Shown here piece after piece: positions 22,881 through 32,363 of a DNA stretch of 64,000 nt. Numbering within the stretch: the stretch's first letter is position 1; every line of letters starts with the position of its first letter. Position numbers and translations under genes: made by a program. The notes below the pieces were generated by a model. That model saw only the letters and a list, made by a program, of their open reading frames with translations. It searched no databases and was not told the origin of the DNA. The stretch is from Sulfurimicrobium sp963779055 (GTDB taxonomy: Bacteria; Pseudomonadota; Gammaproteobacteria; Burkholderiales; Sulfuricellaceae), in NCBI GenBank assembly GCA_963779055.1, contig CAVZWN010000004.1:1-64000 (forward strand). Reading direction: 5' to 3'.

Positions 22881-22929
22881 AGGAGGGCACGTTAAACGCC
22901 GGCCACTGTGAGCAGCATGATGAGTTTCA

Positions 22930-23694
22930 TCAGAGGAATCCCGTTGCCGCCAACTCGGTGATCAGTGCATCGTAATCTTTGGCGCCCTGGCTATGCGGCG
23001 CATGGGTAAAGATATCCTTGTTGTGGGCAGGGCTTTCCGCCAGACTGACATTTTCAGCGATATGCGTGACGCACAGTTCGTCACCGAAACGCTCTCGCAA
23101 CTGCGCGACAATTTCATGCGACATGCGGCGGCGGGTATCGTAACGGGTCACGACATAACGCCGCTCGATGCGCTTCTTCACCACATGCTCCAGCGCCTTC
23201 AATGTACTCTCGAGCTGGATTGCCCCCCTCACCGACAGGAAATCAGCCGAGATCGGCACCAGCACCTTGCCCGAAGCAAAAATTGCATTGAGCGACAGCA
23301 CATTGAGCATGGGGCAGCAATCGATCACGATCGGCGCGCCCTCCTGCTCCAGCATTTCCTCCTGCAGCGCGGTTTTCAGGCGCATCACTGACTTCAGCCC
23401 CTTGCCGTGCAAGGCGTCCACCTTGGACAGCTCCATGTGGGACGGAATGATGTTGCCGCCAATGGGAAATTTCCGTACCAGATCGGACAGCATTCGGGAT
23501 TCCGCATAAAACCCGAACATACTGTCACTGCCGGAAGCCACCGGCACATCGCCGATAATACTGAGATGGGCTTGCGGGTCCAGATCGATCGCCAGCGGAT
23601 CCAACCCGCCCCGCGCCAGCGCCGCAACCAGATTCAGGCTGGTGGTCGTCTTGCCGACCCCCCCTTTTTGATTGAAAACCGCAATGATTGTCAT
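22930..23694 (-). CDS. ParA/MinD-like ATPase, orphan
   Basis: 254 residues. The deviant Walker A KGGVGKTTTSLNLVAAL is at residues 10-26. IDLDPQAHLS is the switch I region and PIVIDCCPMLNVLSLNAIFAS the Walker B region. There is no adjacent parB or partner, so it is not the chromosomal parAB locus. Orphan ParAs position cargo such as chemoreceptors or polysaccharide machines, but nothing here names the cargo. It is 49 bases upstream of the GGDEF-EAL gene. Confidence 0.88.
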   Translation of the reverse strand: MTIIAVFNQKGGVGKTTTSLNLVAALARGGLDPLAIDLDPQAHLSIIGDVPVASGSDSMFGFYAESRMLSDLVRKFPIGGNIIPSHMELSKVDALHGKGLKSVMRLKTALQEEMLEQEGAPIVIDCCPMLNVLSLNAIFASGKVLVPISADFLSVRGAIQLESTLKALEHVVKKRIERRYVVTRYDTRRRMSHEIVAQLRERFGDELCVTHIAENVSLAESPAHNKDIFTHAPHSQGAKDYDALITELAATGFL

Positions 23695-23778
23695 AGTCCT
23701 GCAATCCTAATGGATTTTGTTAGGCATGGGCAAGCTGGCATAATGTCTCTTTTTTCCAATCCATTACGGAGCATATTC

Positions 23779-24123
23779 ATGTCTGAAACCACCACCGAAA
23801 GCGGCCTGATTTACGAAGATACCACAACGGGCGAAGGCACCGAGGCCACGGCTGGCCGCATGGTGTCGGTGCACTACACCGGCTACCTGACCGACGGCAG
23901 CAAGTTCGATTCCAGCAAGGATCGCAACGACCCCTTCACCTTCCCGCTCGGCGCAGGCCATGTCATCAAGGGCTGGGACGAAGGCGTGCAGGGCATGAAA
24001 GAAGGCGGTGCACGCAAGCTTACGATTCCTCCTCAGTTGGGTTACGGTGCCCGTGGCGCGGGTGGTGTGATCCCTCCCAACGCCACATTGGTATTTGAGG
24101 TGGAATTACTAAAGGTGCTTTGA
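23779..24123 (+). CDS. FKBP-type peptidyl-prolyl cis-trans isomerase
   Basis: 114 residues from ATG 23779, preceded by ACGGAG. VSVHYTGYLTDGSKFDSSKDRNDPFTFPLGAGHVIKGWDEGVQGMKEGGARKLTIPPQLGYG is a full single FKBP domain with the Tyr, Phe, Asp and Trp of the active site. No signal peptide, so it acts in the cytoplasm. Its 3' end overlaps the convergent DUF3301 gene by about 100 bases. Confidence 0.94.
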   Translation: MSETTTESGLIYEDTTTGEGTEATAGRMVSVHYTGYLTDGSKFDSSKDRNDPFTFPLGAGHVIKGWDEGVQGMKEGGARKLTIPPQLGYGARGAGGVIPPNATLVFEVELLKVL

Positions 24124-24427
24124 CCTCAAGGTAGCGCTTTTCCAGGTCCAGGGTTTCCACCACGCGCCCCAGCATCACCACCATGCCTTTGAGCCGGTTG
24201 TCGCCGTTGTCTGAGAATTCGAAGCGATAAATGCGGCGGAGCTTGAGGTGGCCAAGCCCGTCGCGCCCGAACCCCAACCCGGAAAAGGCCACCGTATCAT
24301 CCAGAAACTGTACCCCTTCCTCACGGCAGGCCCGCTTGCCCGTCAGTTCCGCCTGTTCCCGCGCCGCCATGCTGTCGATCCAGAACCAGACCAGCACAAG
24401 AAAAAATATGATCAGAAACAGTTCCAT
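24020..24427 (-). CDS. DUF3301 family membrane-anchored protein
   Basis: 135 residues as read. An N-terminal helix (ELFLIIFFLVLVWFWID) precedes SMAAREQAELTGKRACREEGVQFLDDTVAFSGLGFGRDGLGHLKLRRIYRFEFSDNGDNR, the DUF3301 core. The family ends near GRVVETLDLE, so the last 35 residues, which lie antisense to the FKBP gene, look like read-through after a lost stop or frameshift. Function unknown. Confidence 0.75.
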   Translation of the reverse strand: MELFLIIFFLVLVWFWIDSMAAREQAELTGKRACREEGVQFLDDTVAFSGLGFGRDGLGHLKLRRIYRFEFSDNGDNRLKGMVVMLGRVVETLDLEKRYLEVKAPLVIPPQIPMWRWEGSHHPRHGHRNPTEEES

Positions 24428-24433
24428 CGCGTT

Positions 24434-26839
24434 TTAGAAAGCCCCATGACGTGATTTGCGCGCCGGTTTCGGATGCTCGGACAAATGGCAGATACGGCGA
24501 TAATGAAGCAGGGTCTTTTGCACCTGCCCCAGCACACTGTTGTGGGGGTAGCCTCCGCTTTCATCCAGTTCACCGGCGGGCTGACCCATCAGTATCTCCA
24601 GCCCATCCATAACATCCTCGATGGCATGGATATGAAACTGCCCCCGCTCCACGGCCGTTACCACTTCTGCATTCAGCATCAGGTGAGAGATATTGCGCGC
24701 GGGCAAAATCACGCCCTGAGTGCCGTCCAGGCCCGCTTCCTGACAGACGCGGAAAAAGCCCTCGATTTTTTCGTTCATGCCGCCGATGGGCAGCACCTCG
24801 CCATGCTGGTTGAGCGCGCCGGTCACCGCAATCCCCTGCCGGATAGGTAGACCGGAAAGGCTGGAGAGCAATGCATACAGTTCGGCGCAGGAAGCCGAAT
24901 CACCTTCCACACCGTGATATTCCTGCTCGAAAGCCAGCGCGCCATTCACCGACAACGGCCCGAGATGAATAAACAGCGCGGCAAAATAGGATTGCAGGAT
25001 AAACATGCCCTTGTCGTGGATGGGCCCGGACATCTGCACTTCGCGTTCGATATTGAGCACGCCTTCCTTGCCCGGGAAGGTACGCGCCGAAACCACCACC
25101 GGCATGCCGAAGCGATGATCGCCCAGGTCGATCTGGGTCAAAGCGTTGAGGCGACCCACCCTTTCGCCCTGGACATCGATCAGCAATTCGCCTTCGGCAA
25201 TGGATTCATGCAGGCGCTGGTCGGGATAATCATGACGGCCAATCTTGGCCGCCAGTGCAGCCTCCACGTCTTCGCGCTGCACCCGGTCGCCACTCGCAAG
25301 CGCGGCACTTTCAGTCACCAATTGTTCCAGGTAGGCAAACACCGCGTACTGGCGCTGCTGATCATCCGCTTCGCGTTGCATTTCCTCCAGCAGGCGCGCT
25401 ACTGCAGGCGCTGTAAAATGCGGCAAGCCCAGGCGGCGGCAGGTATGCGCCACGAAGATCGCCGTTGCGCGGCGGGATTCCGTCGAGACTTTGAAACTCT
25501 CGGCGAAATCGACCTTGATGCGGAAATGGCGGCCGAATTCCGGATCTTCCTCCTGCAGCTCGTAATAGTGCTCGCGCGTGCCGACCAGAATCACCTTCAC
25601 CCGTACAGACACGGCTTCCGGCTCCAGCGAAACCACCGCACTGGGGGCATATTGCGTACCCGGCTCTTCAATCTGCAGGCGTCCGCTGCGCAGAAAACGC
25701 CGCAGTTTCTCCCATACCAGCGGATCACCCAGCAGATCCCTCAGGTGCAAAAGCAGAAACCCGCCATGGGCGTGCAGCAGGCTGCCGGCACGAATGCGCG
25801 AGAAATCCGTCATCAGCACATCGTTTTCCACCTGGTATTCGATGCTGCCGAACAGGGAACGGAACAAGGGGTTGTCCTCGATCAGTACCGGCGCACCGTT
25901 GAGACCGCTGTTATCCACCACCAGGTTCACCCGCTCGCGCACCAGCATGGCGACCAGCTCAGGTTCAACTTCTTTCACACCAAACAGGTCGATCTGATCC
26001 AGGACATCTTCGCTCACCCGGTCAAGGTAGCGACCCAGCTTGACGGAATCCTTGATCTGCTGCTTCATGGCGGCACGTATCCTGCCGAGCTCGTGTTCCA
26101 GCAGGGATTTCACGACACGCCGCTTGAGCTGGGATACCGCCTCGTTCGCCGCCCGTTCCTTGGGCCGCATTTTTTCCAGGAAGCGCGTAATTTCAGCGCG
26201 CAACTCCAGCTCGGCACCGTCCACCTCGGCCTTGCGTTCCGCCGACAGAGCCAGCACTTCATCCTCGGTCAGCGCATGCCCGCTCTCGCCCAGCAGGGTA
26301 AAAATCATACGGTCTTCTTCGCGATGCAGCGTGAAGTGCCGGGCAGAAGCAAATGCCGTAAGCTCGGCAAAGGCCAGCGCTTCCTCATCCTTGAAGGATT
26401 TCTGGATGGCATCGCTTTCAGCCTTGAATTCCGGTCCGGAAAGCCGGGAGGGAATCTCCGTACGCAGCTTTTTGACCAGTTCGGCCATCATGTCACGCAG
26501 CACCCGCCCCTGCCCAGCGGGCAAACGCAGTGCCAGCGGCCGCTCGGGGCAGTCGAAATTGTGCAGATAACACAGATCCGGTGGCACGGAACGCAGCGCT
26601 GCCGCTTCCCGCATTGCCAGTTCCATCAGCGAAGAGCGCCCGCTTCCCACCTCGCCCAGCACAAACAGGTTATAACCCGGCTGATCCAGCGACAGACCGA
26701 AACGCGCGGCCTTTTCGGCACGCGCCTGACCGATCCACGGCAATGGCTCGGAAACAAGCGATGAAGTATCAGGGCACCCCAGTTCTGCGGGGTCTATCGT
26801 CAATCGTAGTTGCTGGGGAAGTAACTTGGTGGAGGGCAT
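24434..26839 (-). CDS. Lon-related AAA+ ATP-dependent protease (AAA_32 type)
   Basis: 801 residues from the ATG at 26839; a longer start adds 12 unlikely residues. The N-terminal ATPase part has YNLFVLGEVGSGRSSLMELA, a Walker A with Arg where Lys is usual, as seen in this subfamily. A long coiled region follows, then ATPase segments (GGFLLLHLRDLL, VKVILVGTREHYYELQE, RVDFAES-like). The C-terminal Lon protease domain has EGDSASCAELYALLSSLSG, whose second Ser is the likely nucleophile, and GGMNEKIEGFF, carrying the catalytic Lys. It is cytoplasmic. Its substrates are unknown. Confidence 0.9.
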   Translation of the reverse strand: MPSTKLLPQQLRLTIDPAELGCPDTSSLVSEPLPWIGQARAEKAARFGLSLDQPGYNLFVLGEVGSGRSSLMELAMREAAALRSVPPDLCYLHNFDCPERPLALRLPAGQGRVLRDMMAELVKKLRTEIPSRLSGPEFKAESDAIQKSFKDEEALAFAELTAFASARHFTLHREEDRMIFTLLGESGHALTEDEVLALSAERKAEVDGAELELRAEITRFLEKMRPKERAANEAVSQLKRRVVKSLLEHELGRIRAAMKQQIKDSVKLGRYLDRVSEDVLDQIDLFGVKEVEPELVAMLVRERVNLVVDNSGLNGAPVLIEDNPLFRSLFGSIEYQVENDVLMTDFSRIRAGSLLHAHGGFLLLHLRDLLGDPLVWEKLRRFLRSGRLQIEEPGTQYAPSAVVSLEPEAVSVRVKVILVGTREHYYELQEEDPEFGRHFRIKVDFAESFKVSTESRRATAIFVAHTCRRLGLPHFTAPAVARLLEEMQREADDQQRQYAVFAYLEQLVTESAALASGDRVQREDVEAALAAKIGRHDYPDQRLHESIAEGELLIDVQGERVGRLNALTQIDLGDHRFGMPVVVSARTFPGKEGVLNIEREVQMSGPIHDKGMFILQSYFAALFIHLGPLSVNGALAFEQEYHGVEGDSASCAELYALLSSLSGLPIRQGIAVTGALNQHGEVLPIGGMNEKIEGFFRVCQEAGLDGTQGVILPARNISHLMLNAEVVTAVERGQFHIHAIEDVMDGLEILMGQPAGELDESGGYPHNSVLGQVQKTLLHYRRICHLSEHPKPARKSRHGAF

Positions 26840-26883
26840 GGCAAACCTGTCAGCGTGGAACGGGCATTGTCCCACGAGTCAGG

Positions 26884-26911
26884 AAAAAATGCAGGAGGGC
26901 TTCCGCCCTCC
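26884..26911 (-). terminator. Terminator after htpX
   Basis: On the minus strand, GGAGGGC-GGAA-GCCCTCC is followed after TGCA by TTTTTT. It lies 28 bases downstream of the htpX stop codon. Confidence 0.7.
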
Positions 26912-26938
26912 CCGGTAGCAGCTAGCTGAAGAAGATTA

Positions 26939-27817
26939 TTACTTGAGGTGCCGGAGCATCTCGATGCGCTCGTCCAGCGGAGGATGGGTCATGAACAGAC
27001 GCTTCAGGCCGGAGGCCATGCCACCGGAGATACCGAAAGCGGCCATCTTTTCCGGCAGGGGATGAGGTTCGTGCTGGGCCTTGAGGCGTTCCAGCGCAGC
27101 GATCATGGCGGGCTTTCCGGCCAGCGCTGCGCCGCCTGAATCGGCAATGAACTCGCGCCGGCGCGAGAACCACATGACGATGATCGAAGCGAGGATACCC
27201 AGCACCATCTCGGCGATGATCATGGTGACGAAAAATGCCGGTCCGGTGCCGCGTTCGGTCTTGAATACGATCTTGTCCACCAGGTAGCCGATAACGCGCG
27301 ACAGGAACATCACGAAGGTGTTGACCACGCCCTGAATCAGCGCCAGCGTCACCATGTCGCCGTTGGCGACGTGGGAAACCTCATGCCCCAGCACCGCTTC
27401 CGCTTCGGGCTTGGTCATGGCCTGCAGCAGGCCGGTCGAAACCGCTACCAGCGCATTGTTCTTGTTCATGCCGGTAGCAAAGGCGTTGACGTCGGGCGAA
27501 TCAAAAATCGCTACTTCCGGCATGCCGATACCGGCGATCTGCGCCTGACGACGCACGGTTTCCACCAGCCAGACCTCACCAGGCGTGGAAGGGTTTTCGA
27601 TTACCCTTGCGCCCGTCATACGTTTGGCCGTCCATTTCGAGATGGCGAGTGAAATGAAAGAGCCACCCATTCCCATCACGGCGGCAAAAATCAGCAGGCT
27701 GCCGAGATTCAGGCCGTTCTCGTTAAGGTAAGGCTCCACGCCGAGAATTTTCATGGTGAGCGAGAGCACCAGGACGATGGCCAGGTTGGTTGCAAGGAAC
27801 AAAACAATACGTTTCAT
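26939..27817 (-). CDS. htpX: Protease HtpX
   Basis: 292 residues of the M48B family. Two N-terminal helices (IVLFLATNLAIVLVLSL and LGSLLIFAAVMGMGGSFISL), then NAFATGMNKNNALVAVSTGLL, the zinc motif HEVSH in LGHEVSHVANGD, two more helices and the third ligand in FIADSGGAAL. It degrades damaged inner-membrane proteins together with FtsH. A TATAAT at 27895-27900 lies in the 121 bp shared upstream region with divergent nhaR. Confidence 0.96.
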   Translation of the reverse strand: MKRIVLFLATNLAIVLVLSLTMKILGVEPYLNENGLNLGSLLIFAAVMGMGGSFISLAISKWTAKRMTGARVIENPSTPGEVWLVETVRRQAQIAGIGMPEVAIFDSPDVNAFATGMNKNNALVAVSTGLLQAMTKPEAEAVLGHEVSHVANGDMVTLALIQGVVNTFVMFLSRVIGYLVDKIVFKTERGTGPAFFVTMIIAEMVLGILASIIVMWFSRRREFIADSGGAALAGKPAMIAALERLKAQHEPHPLPEKMAAFGISGGMASGLKRLFMTHPPLDERIEMLRHLK

Positions 27818-27938
27818 GATTCAAGCTCCTGAAGAATTCAGAAAATTACAATATGGGGCAGTGTAACCATCATTTCCATATCCATAAAGTCGAATATAAT
27901 TTACCACTTATTCGACATTTTCGAAGGGCGATTAAATC

Positions 27939-28847
27939 ATGGGCGCACTTAATTACAAACATCTTCACTACTTCTGGGCGGTCGCCAAGGCCGGTGGCGT
28001 CACCCGTGCCAGCGAGCGGCTGCACCTGACGCCGCAGACCATCAGCGGACAATTGAGCCTGTTCGAGGAAGTGCTGGGAGAAAAGCTGTTCAAACGCACG
28101 GGCCGCAGTTTTGAGCTGACTGAGACGGGGCGGATGGTGTTGAGTTACGCCGATGAAATTTTTTCGCTCGGGCAGGAACTGGAAGAAGCATTACACCATC
28201 AACCCGCAGACCGCCCGCTGCAATTCAGCGTCGGTGTCACCGACTCGGTTCCCAAAGCCCTCGCCTACCAGTTGCTGGAACCCGCCATGCAGGTCGAACA
28301 GCCGCCGCGCATCATCTGCCGCGAAGGCAAGGTGGCCGACCTGCTGGCGGAGCTGGCGTTGCACCGGCTCGACATCGTGATCGCCGACAGCCCCATGCCG
28401 CGCAGCATCGACGTACGCGGTTTCAGCCATCTGCTCGGCGAGTGCGGCCTCACCTTTTTTGCCACCAGGGAACTGGCGCAGCAGCATACGGAGCCATTCC
28501 CGCGCTGCCTGGACGGCGCACCGCTGCTCCTGCCGGGCGAGGATGTGGCAGTACGCTCCAGGCTGACACGCTGGCTCAGCGACAAGCGGATTCGCCCGCG
28601 AATTACTGGAGAATTCGATGACGGCGCCCTGATGAAAGCCTTCGGGCAGGCGGGCGCGGGGATATTCGCTGCCCCTTCGGCAATTGCGGAACAGGTGATG
28701 CGGCAACATGAAGTCGTCAGCATCGGCGCCACCGAAGAGGTGATCGAGCAATTCTATGCCATTTCGGTGGAGCGCAAACTAACTCATCCCGCGGTGCTTG
28801 CCATCAGCCATGCCGCGCGCCAGGAACTGTTCTGCAAGCGCCAGTAG
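27939..28847 (+). CDS. nhaR: LysR-family transcriptional activator NhaR
   Basis: 302 residues. The N-terminal helix-turn-helix HLHYFWAVAKAGGVTRASERLHLTPQTISGQLSLFEEVLG matches NhaR closely (the YFW start and QTISGQ are typical). The effector domain follows from about residue 90. NhaR responds to Na+ and activates nhaA in E. coli. No antiporter gene is adjacent here, so the target is elsewhere or different. Divergent from htpX. Confidence 0.9.
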   Translation: MGALNYKHLHYFWAVAKAGGVTRASERLHLTPQTISGQLSLFEEVLGEKLFKRTGRSFELTETGRMVLSYADEIFSLGQELEEALHHQPADRPLQFSVGVTDSVPKALAYQLLEPAMQVEQPPRIICREGKVADLLAELALHRLDIVIADSPMPRSIDVRGFSHLLGECGLTFFATRELAQQHTEPFPRCLDGAPLLLPGEDVAVRSRLTRWLSDKRIRPRITGEFDDGALMKAFGQAGAGIFAAPSAIAEQVMRQHEVVSIGATEEVIEQFYAISVERKLTHPAVLAISHAARQELFCKRQ

Positions 28848-28863
28848 CGTGCTCAATTCAGGT

Positions 28864-28984
28864 TATTGATACAGCCACTTGATAGTTGAACTTGTAGGTC
28901 GGACTTCAGTCCGATTTTTCGGGCTCTTGTCCTCGGGTGCCCTGGCCGGGGGAAAGCCCGACCTACAATTAAAATAAATCCTGG
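28864..28984 (+). repeat. Dispersed palindromic repeat, copy A
   Basis: Core 28894-28966 begins GTAGGTCGG and ends CCGACCTAC. It is the reverse complement of 62329-62401 with one difference in 73 bases. The flanks TATTGATAC...TTGAAC on the left and ATTAAAATAAAT on the right are also shared in the opposite orientation. Confidence 0.93.
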
Positions 28985-28992
28985 CCGGGTCA

Positions 28993-29808
28993 TTAAAAGG
29001 AGTAAACCTGCTGCTTTTTACCCCTGGCTTCGCGATACTGCGGCCCCATCTGTGGCGCCAGGCGCGACAGCTCGGCGATACGGGTTTCATGCGAAGGATG
29101 GGTGCTGAGCCACTCAGGCGGCCCATTGCCCTGGCGTGACATTTTCTGCCACAGGCTGATGGCAGCTTCCGGATTGTAGCCAGCCCGTGCGGCAAGCTCG
29201 ATGCCGATGCGGTCAGCTTCGCTTTCCGCCGTCCGGCTGTTTGGCATCTGGATCACATACAGTGCCAGTGCATGCGCCATCTGCGTCTGGCCGGCAGATG
29301 CGCTGGCGCCGGTAGCGAGCAATTGCACCCCCAGATCGGAAGCCATGGCCATGGACATTTTTTCGCGCGTATGGTCGGACAGCGCGTGGGCGATTTCATG
29401 CGCCATCACCTGCGCCAGCTCATCGTCGCTCGGATTCAGTTTATCGAAAAAACCGCTGTAGATCGCCATTTTGCCACCCGCCATGCAGAAGGCGTTGACC
29501 TCAGGGCTATCAATGACGTTCACCTCCCACTTCCAGCCCGCCGCGTCGCTGCGCCAGGCAAAAGCATGAGGAATCAAACGCCCGGTAATGGCGCGAATGC
29601 GTGCAACTTTCGCCGCATCCCGATTGATCTTTGACTGCTGCTGCAAACTGGCCGTCATGGCCGAATAAGCCTGATAGGAAGAAGTCACCGCCTCCTGTCC
29701 GGAAACCAGCATGAGCTGGGAGCGGCCGGTAATCGGATTGGTGGCGCAGCCTGCCAGAGCAGCCAGCAACAGCGCAGCACCCGGAATGAATTTAGCGTTT
29801 TTCCACAT
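28993..29808 (-). CDS. M48 family metalloprotease, lipoprotein (Oma1/LoiP-like)
   Basis: 271 residues. The lipobox LAGC (LLLAALAGCATNPITGR) places the mature protein in the periplasm, probably at the outer membrane. GRSQLMLVSGQEA, INVIDSPEVNAFCMAGGKMAIYSG-like segment, the zinc motif HEIAH in QVMAHEIAHALSDH, the third ligand in AESEADRIGIELAARAGYNP and WLSTHPSHETRI are typical of bacterial YggG/LoiP-type proteases involved in outer-membrane quality control. Confidence 0.93.
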   Translation of the reverse strand: MWKNAKFIPGAALLLAALAGCATNPITGRSQLMLVSGQEAVTSSYQAYSAMTASLQQQSKINRDAAKVARIRAITGRLIPHAFAWRSDAAGWKWEVNVIDSPEVNAFCMAGGKMAIYSGFFDKLNPSDDELAQVMAHEIAHALSDHTREKMSMAMASDLGVQLLATGASASAGQTQMAHALALYVIQMPNSRTAESEADRIGIELAARAGYNPEAAISLWQKMSRQGNGPPEWLSTHPSHETRIAELSRLAPQMGPQYREARGKKQQVYSF

Positions 29809-29846
29809 CAGGCATCCCTCCGCAAAAAAAGATTAATCGCTCCCGC

Positions 29847-31049
29847 TCAACCGTAATCCAGCCCCATCGCCTCGCGCACGTCACGCATGGTCTCGTTGGC
29901 CATTTTGCGTGCTTTTTCGCAGCCGTCGGCGATGATGTTGCGCACCAGGGTCGGGTCTTCCTCGTACATGCGGGCGCGTTCGCGCATCGGCTCCTGCTCC
30001 CTCAGCACCGCCTCGATCACCGGCTGCTTGCACTCGATGCAGCCGATACCGGCGCTCTTGCAGCCCTGCTGGACCCATTCGCGCGTGGCATCGTTCGAAT
30101 ACACCATGTGGAAAGACCACACCGGGCATTTTTCCGGATCACCCGGATCGGTACGGCGTACCCGCGCCGGATCAGTGGGCATGGTGCGGATTTTCCTGTT
30201 CACGCTTTCCGCGTCTTCGCGCAGGGTGATGGTGTTGTTGTAGGACTTGGACATTTTCTGCCCATCCAGGCCCGGCATGCGCGAAGCCGCTGTCAGCAGC
30301 GCATCCGGCTCCACCAGGATCATTTTGCCGCCGCCTTCAAGGTAGCCGAACAGGCGTTCCTTGTCGCCCATGGAGAGATTCTGCTGCTCGTTAAGCAGGG
30401 CCTGCGCGGCTTCCAGCGCCTCGTCGTCCCCCTGTTCCTGATAGCGCTTGCGCAGCTCATCATAGAGCCTGGCACGCTTGCTGCCGAGTTTTTTCACTGC
30501 GGCCTCGGCTTTTTCCTCAAAACCAATTTCGCGGCCATAGAGATGGTTGAAGCGGCGCGCAATTTCACGCGTGAATTCGATATGCGGTACCTGATCCTCG
30601 CCCACCGGCACCTGGTTGGCGCGGTAGATCAGGATGTCGGCGCTCTGTAGCAGCGGATAGCCGAGAAAGCCATAGGTGGAAAGATCCTTTTCCGAGAGTT
30701 TTTCCTGCTGGTCCTTGTAGGTCGGAACGCGTTCCAGCCAGCCCAGCGGCGTCATCATGGAGAGCAGCAGGTGCAGTTCGGCATGCTCCGGCACCCGCGA
30801 CTGGATGAACATGGTGGCATTGGCCGGATCGACCCCTGCGGCCAGCCAGTCGATCACCATCTCCCATACATTGCGCTCGATCACTTCCGGCGTGTCGTAA
30901 TGGGTGGTGAGCGCATGCCAGTCGGCAACGAAAAACAGACACTCGAATTCATGCTGCAACTCCACCCAGTTTTTCAGCACACCATGATAGTGGCCGAGAT
31001 GCAGGCCACCCGTGGGGCGCATGCCGGATAAAACACGTTCCTGATACAT
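29847..31049 (-). CDS. trpS: Tryptophanyl-tRNA synthetase
   Basis: 400 residues, the longer form common in betaproteobacteria. The HIGH motif is GLHLGHYHG near residue 15 and the KMSKS motif QKMSKSYNN. Both ATP-binding signatures are intact. An insert of about 70 residues (KAEAAVKKLGSKRARLYDELRKRYQEQ...) precedes KMSKS. It is the last gene of PHP-yciO-M50-trpS on the minus strand. Confidence 0.96.
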   Translation of the reverse strand: MYQERVLSGMRPTGGLHLGHYHGVLKNWVELQHEFECLFFVADWHALTTHYDTPEVIERNVWEMVIDWLAAGVDPANATMFIQSRVPEHAELHLLLSMMTPLGWLERVPTYKDQQEKLSEKDLSTYGFLGYPLLQSADILIYRANQVPVGEDQVPHIEFTREIARRFNHLYGREIGFEEKAEAAVKKLGSKRARLYDELRKRYQEQGDDEALEAAQALLNEQQNLSMGDKERLFGYLEGGGKMILVEPDALLTAASRMPGLDGQKMSKSYNNTITLREDAESVNRKIRTMPTDPARVRRTDPGDPEKCPVWSFHMVYSNDATREWVQQGCKSAGIGCIECKQPVIEAVLREQEPMRERARMYEEDPTLVRNIIADGCEKARKMANETMRDVREAMGLDYG

Positions 31050-31067
31050 GATGGGTCAAACGTCCTT

Positions 31068-31715
31068 TTAATGAAGTCCAAAGAGAGAAGCGACCAGCGC
31101 CATGACGGTATTGATCATCGGCCACAGAATCGTGCCCAGTACGCCAGTGAACAGCAGCGCCACAAGAATGATCATGCCGTAAGGCTCGAGGCGCGAGTAA
31201 GAATAAGCCAGGGGCGGCGGCAGCAGGCTCATCGCGATGCGCCCGCCATCCAGTGGCAGCAGGGGCAGCAGGTTGAGCACCATGAGTACGGCATTGATGG
31301 TAATACCGGCCTTGCCCATCAGCGCCATGGGCAGAGCAATGCTGCTTTCCGGCATGGACAGGCCGATTTTCATCACCAGTGCCCAGAACAGTGCCATCAC
31401 CAGATTGGCGGCAGGCCCGGCAGCGGCGACCCACAGCATGTCCCGCCTGGGGTTGCGCAGGTGATTGAAGTTCACCGGCACCGGCTTGGCCCAGCCAAAC
31501 AGGATGCCGCCCAGCGCCAGCGTGAGCAGCGGCACCAGCACCGTGCCAACAGGATCGATATGGCGCAGCGGATTCACGCTGATGCGCCCCAGCATGTAGG
31601 CCGTGGTGTCACCAAAATGCTTGGCGGCATAGCCGTGAGCGGCTTCGTGCAGGGTAATCGCAAAGATCACCGGCAGCGCGTAAACCGCGACTTGCTGAAT
31701 CAGGGTGAGCTCCAT
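31068..31715 (-). CDS. Site-2 protease family (M50) membrane metalloprotease
   Basis: 215 residues with about six membrane helices. The zinc motif HEAAH is in ITLHEAAHGYAAKHFGD and the third ligand in LLPLLPLDGGRI. Members of this short M50 group lack the PDZ domain of RseP and cleave substrates within the membrane; targets are unknown. It shares one base (TGATG) with yciO upstream and lies 18 bases before trpS. Confidence 0.93.
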   Translation of the reverse strand: MELTLIQQVAVYALPVIFAITLHEAAHGYAAKHFGDTTAYMLGRISVNPLRHIDPVGTVLVPLLTLALGGILFGWAKPVPVNFNHLRNPRRDMLWVAAAGPAANLVMALFWALVMKIGLSMPESSIALPMALMGKAGITINAVLMVLNLLPLLPLDGGRIAMSLLPPPLAYSYSRLEPYGMIILVALLFTGVLGTILWPMINTVMALVASLFGLH

Positions 31716-32344
31716 CAGCCTTCCAGACCAAAAGGTTCCAGGCTACCCTTGCCGGCGCGAATCAGGGCCGGCTCGCTGCCAGTCAGGTCGATCACCGTGG
31801 ACATGCCGGTACAGCAGCTGCCGGCATCGAGAATCAGGTCCACCTGTTTTTCCAGACGATCGCGGATTTCCTCGCCATCGCTCAGCGGATCTTCATCCCC
31901 TGGCAGCATCAGGGTGGAGCTCAGCAGCGGTTCGTTCAACTCCTCCAGCAAGGCCAGCGCCACCGGGTGATCCGGCACCCGGAGGCCGATAGTGGAACGC
32001 TTGGGATGCTGCAGGCGGCGCGGCACTTCCTTGGTGGCCAGCAGGATAAATGTATAGCTGCCCGGTGTATTGGACTTGAGCAGGCGATATTGCTGGTTAT
32101 CCACGCGGGCGTAGTGCGCGAGCTCGGACAGATCGCGGCACACCAGGGTGAAGTGATGGCGCTCATCCACGCCGCGGATATCGCGGATGCGCTGCATCGC
32201 ATCCTTGTCGCCGAGATGGCAGCCCAGGGCATAGCAGGAATCGGTGGGATACACCACCACGCCACCGTCCCTGATGATATCCACCGCCTGGCGAATCAAT
32301 CGGGGTTGAGGATTGTCAGGGTGAATGGAAAAAAATTGTGACAA
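31715..32344 (-). CDS. yciO: YrdC/Sua5-domain protein of the YciO type
   Basis: 209 residues from a TTG at 32344. LSQFFSIHPDNPQPRLIRQAVDIIRDGG is the family start and GGGAG lies upstream; the much longer open frame reaches into the PHP gene out of phase. GVVVYPTDSCYALGC, RVDERHHFTLVCRDL-like and KRSTIGLRVPDHP are the YrdC core motifs. YciO is a paralogue of the threonylcarbamoyl-AMP synthase TsaC with weaker activity. Its place next to a YciV-like PHP gene matches the E. coli yciV-yciO pair. Confidence 0.88.
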   Translation of the reverse strand: MSQFFSIHPDNPQPRLIRQAVDIIRDGGVVVYPTDSCYALGCHLGDKDAMQRIRDIRGVDERHHFTLVCRDLSELAHYARVDNQQYRLLKSNTPGSYTFILLATKEVPRRLQHPKRSTIGLRVPDHPVALALLEELNEPLLSSTLMLPGDEDPLSDGEEIRDRLEKQVDLILDAGSCCTGMSTVIDLTGSEPALIRAGKGSLEPFGLEG

Positions 32345-32363
32345 GTTATAAAGACTCCCGGTT

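Noticed and set aside
24914..26764. 616-codon frame antisense to the Lon-like protease
   Set aside because: No recognisable domain and fully covered by a conserved gene.
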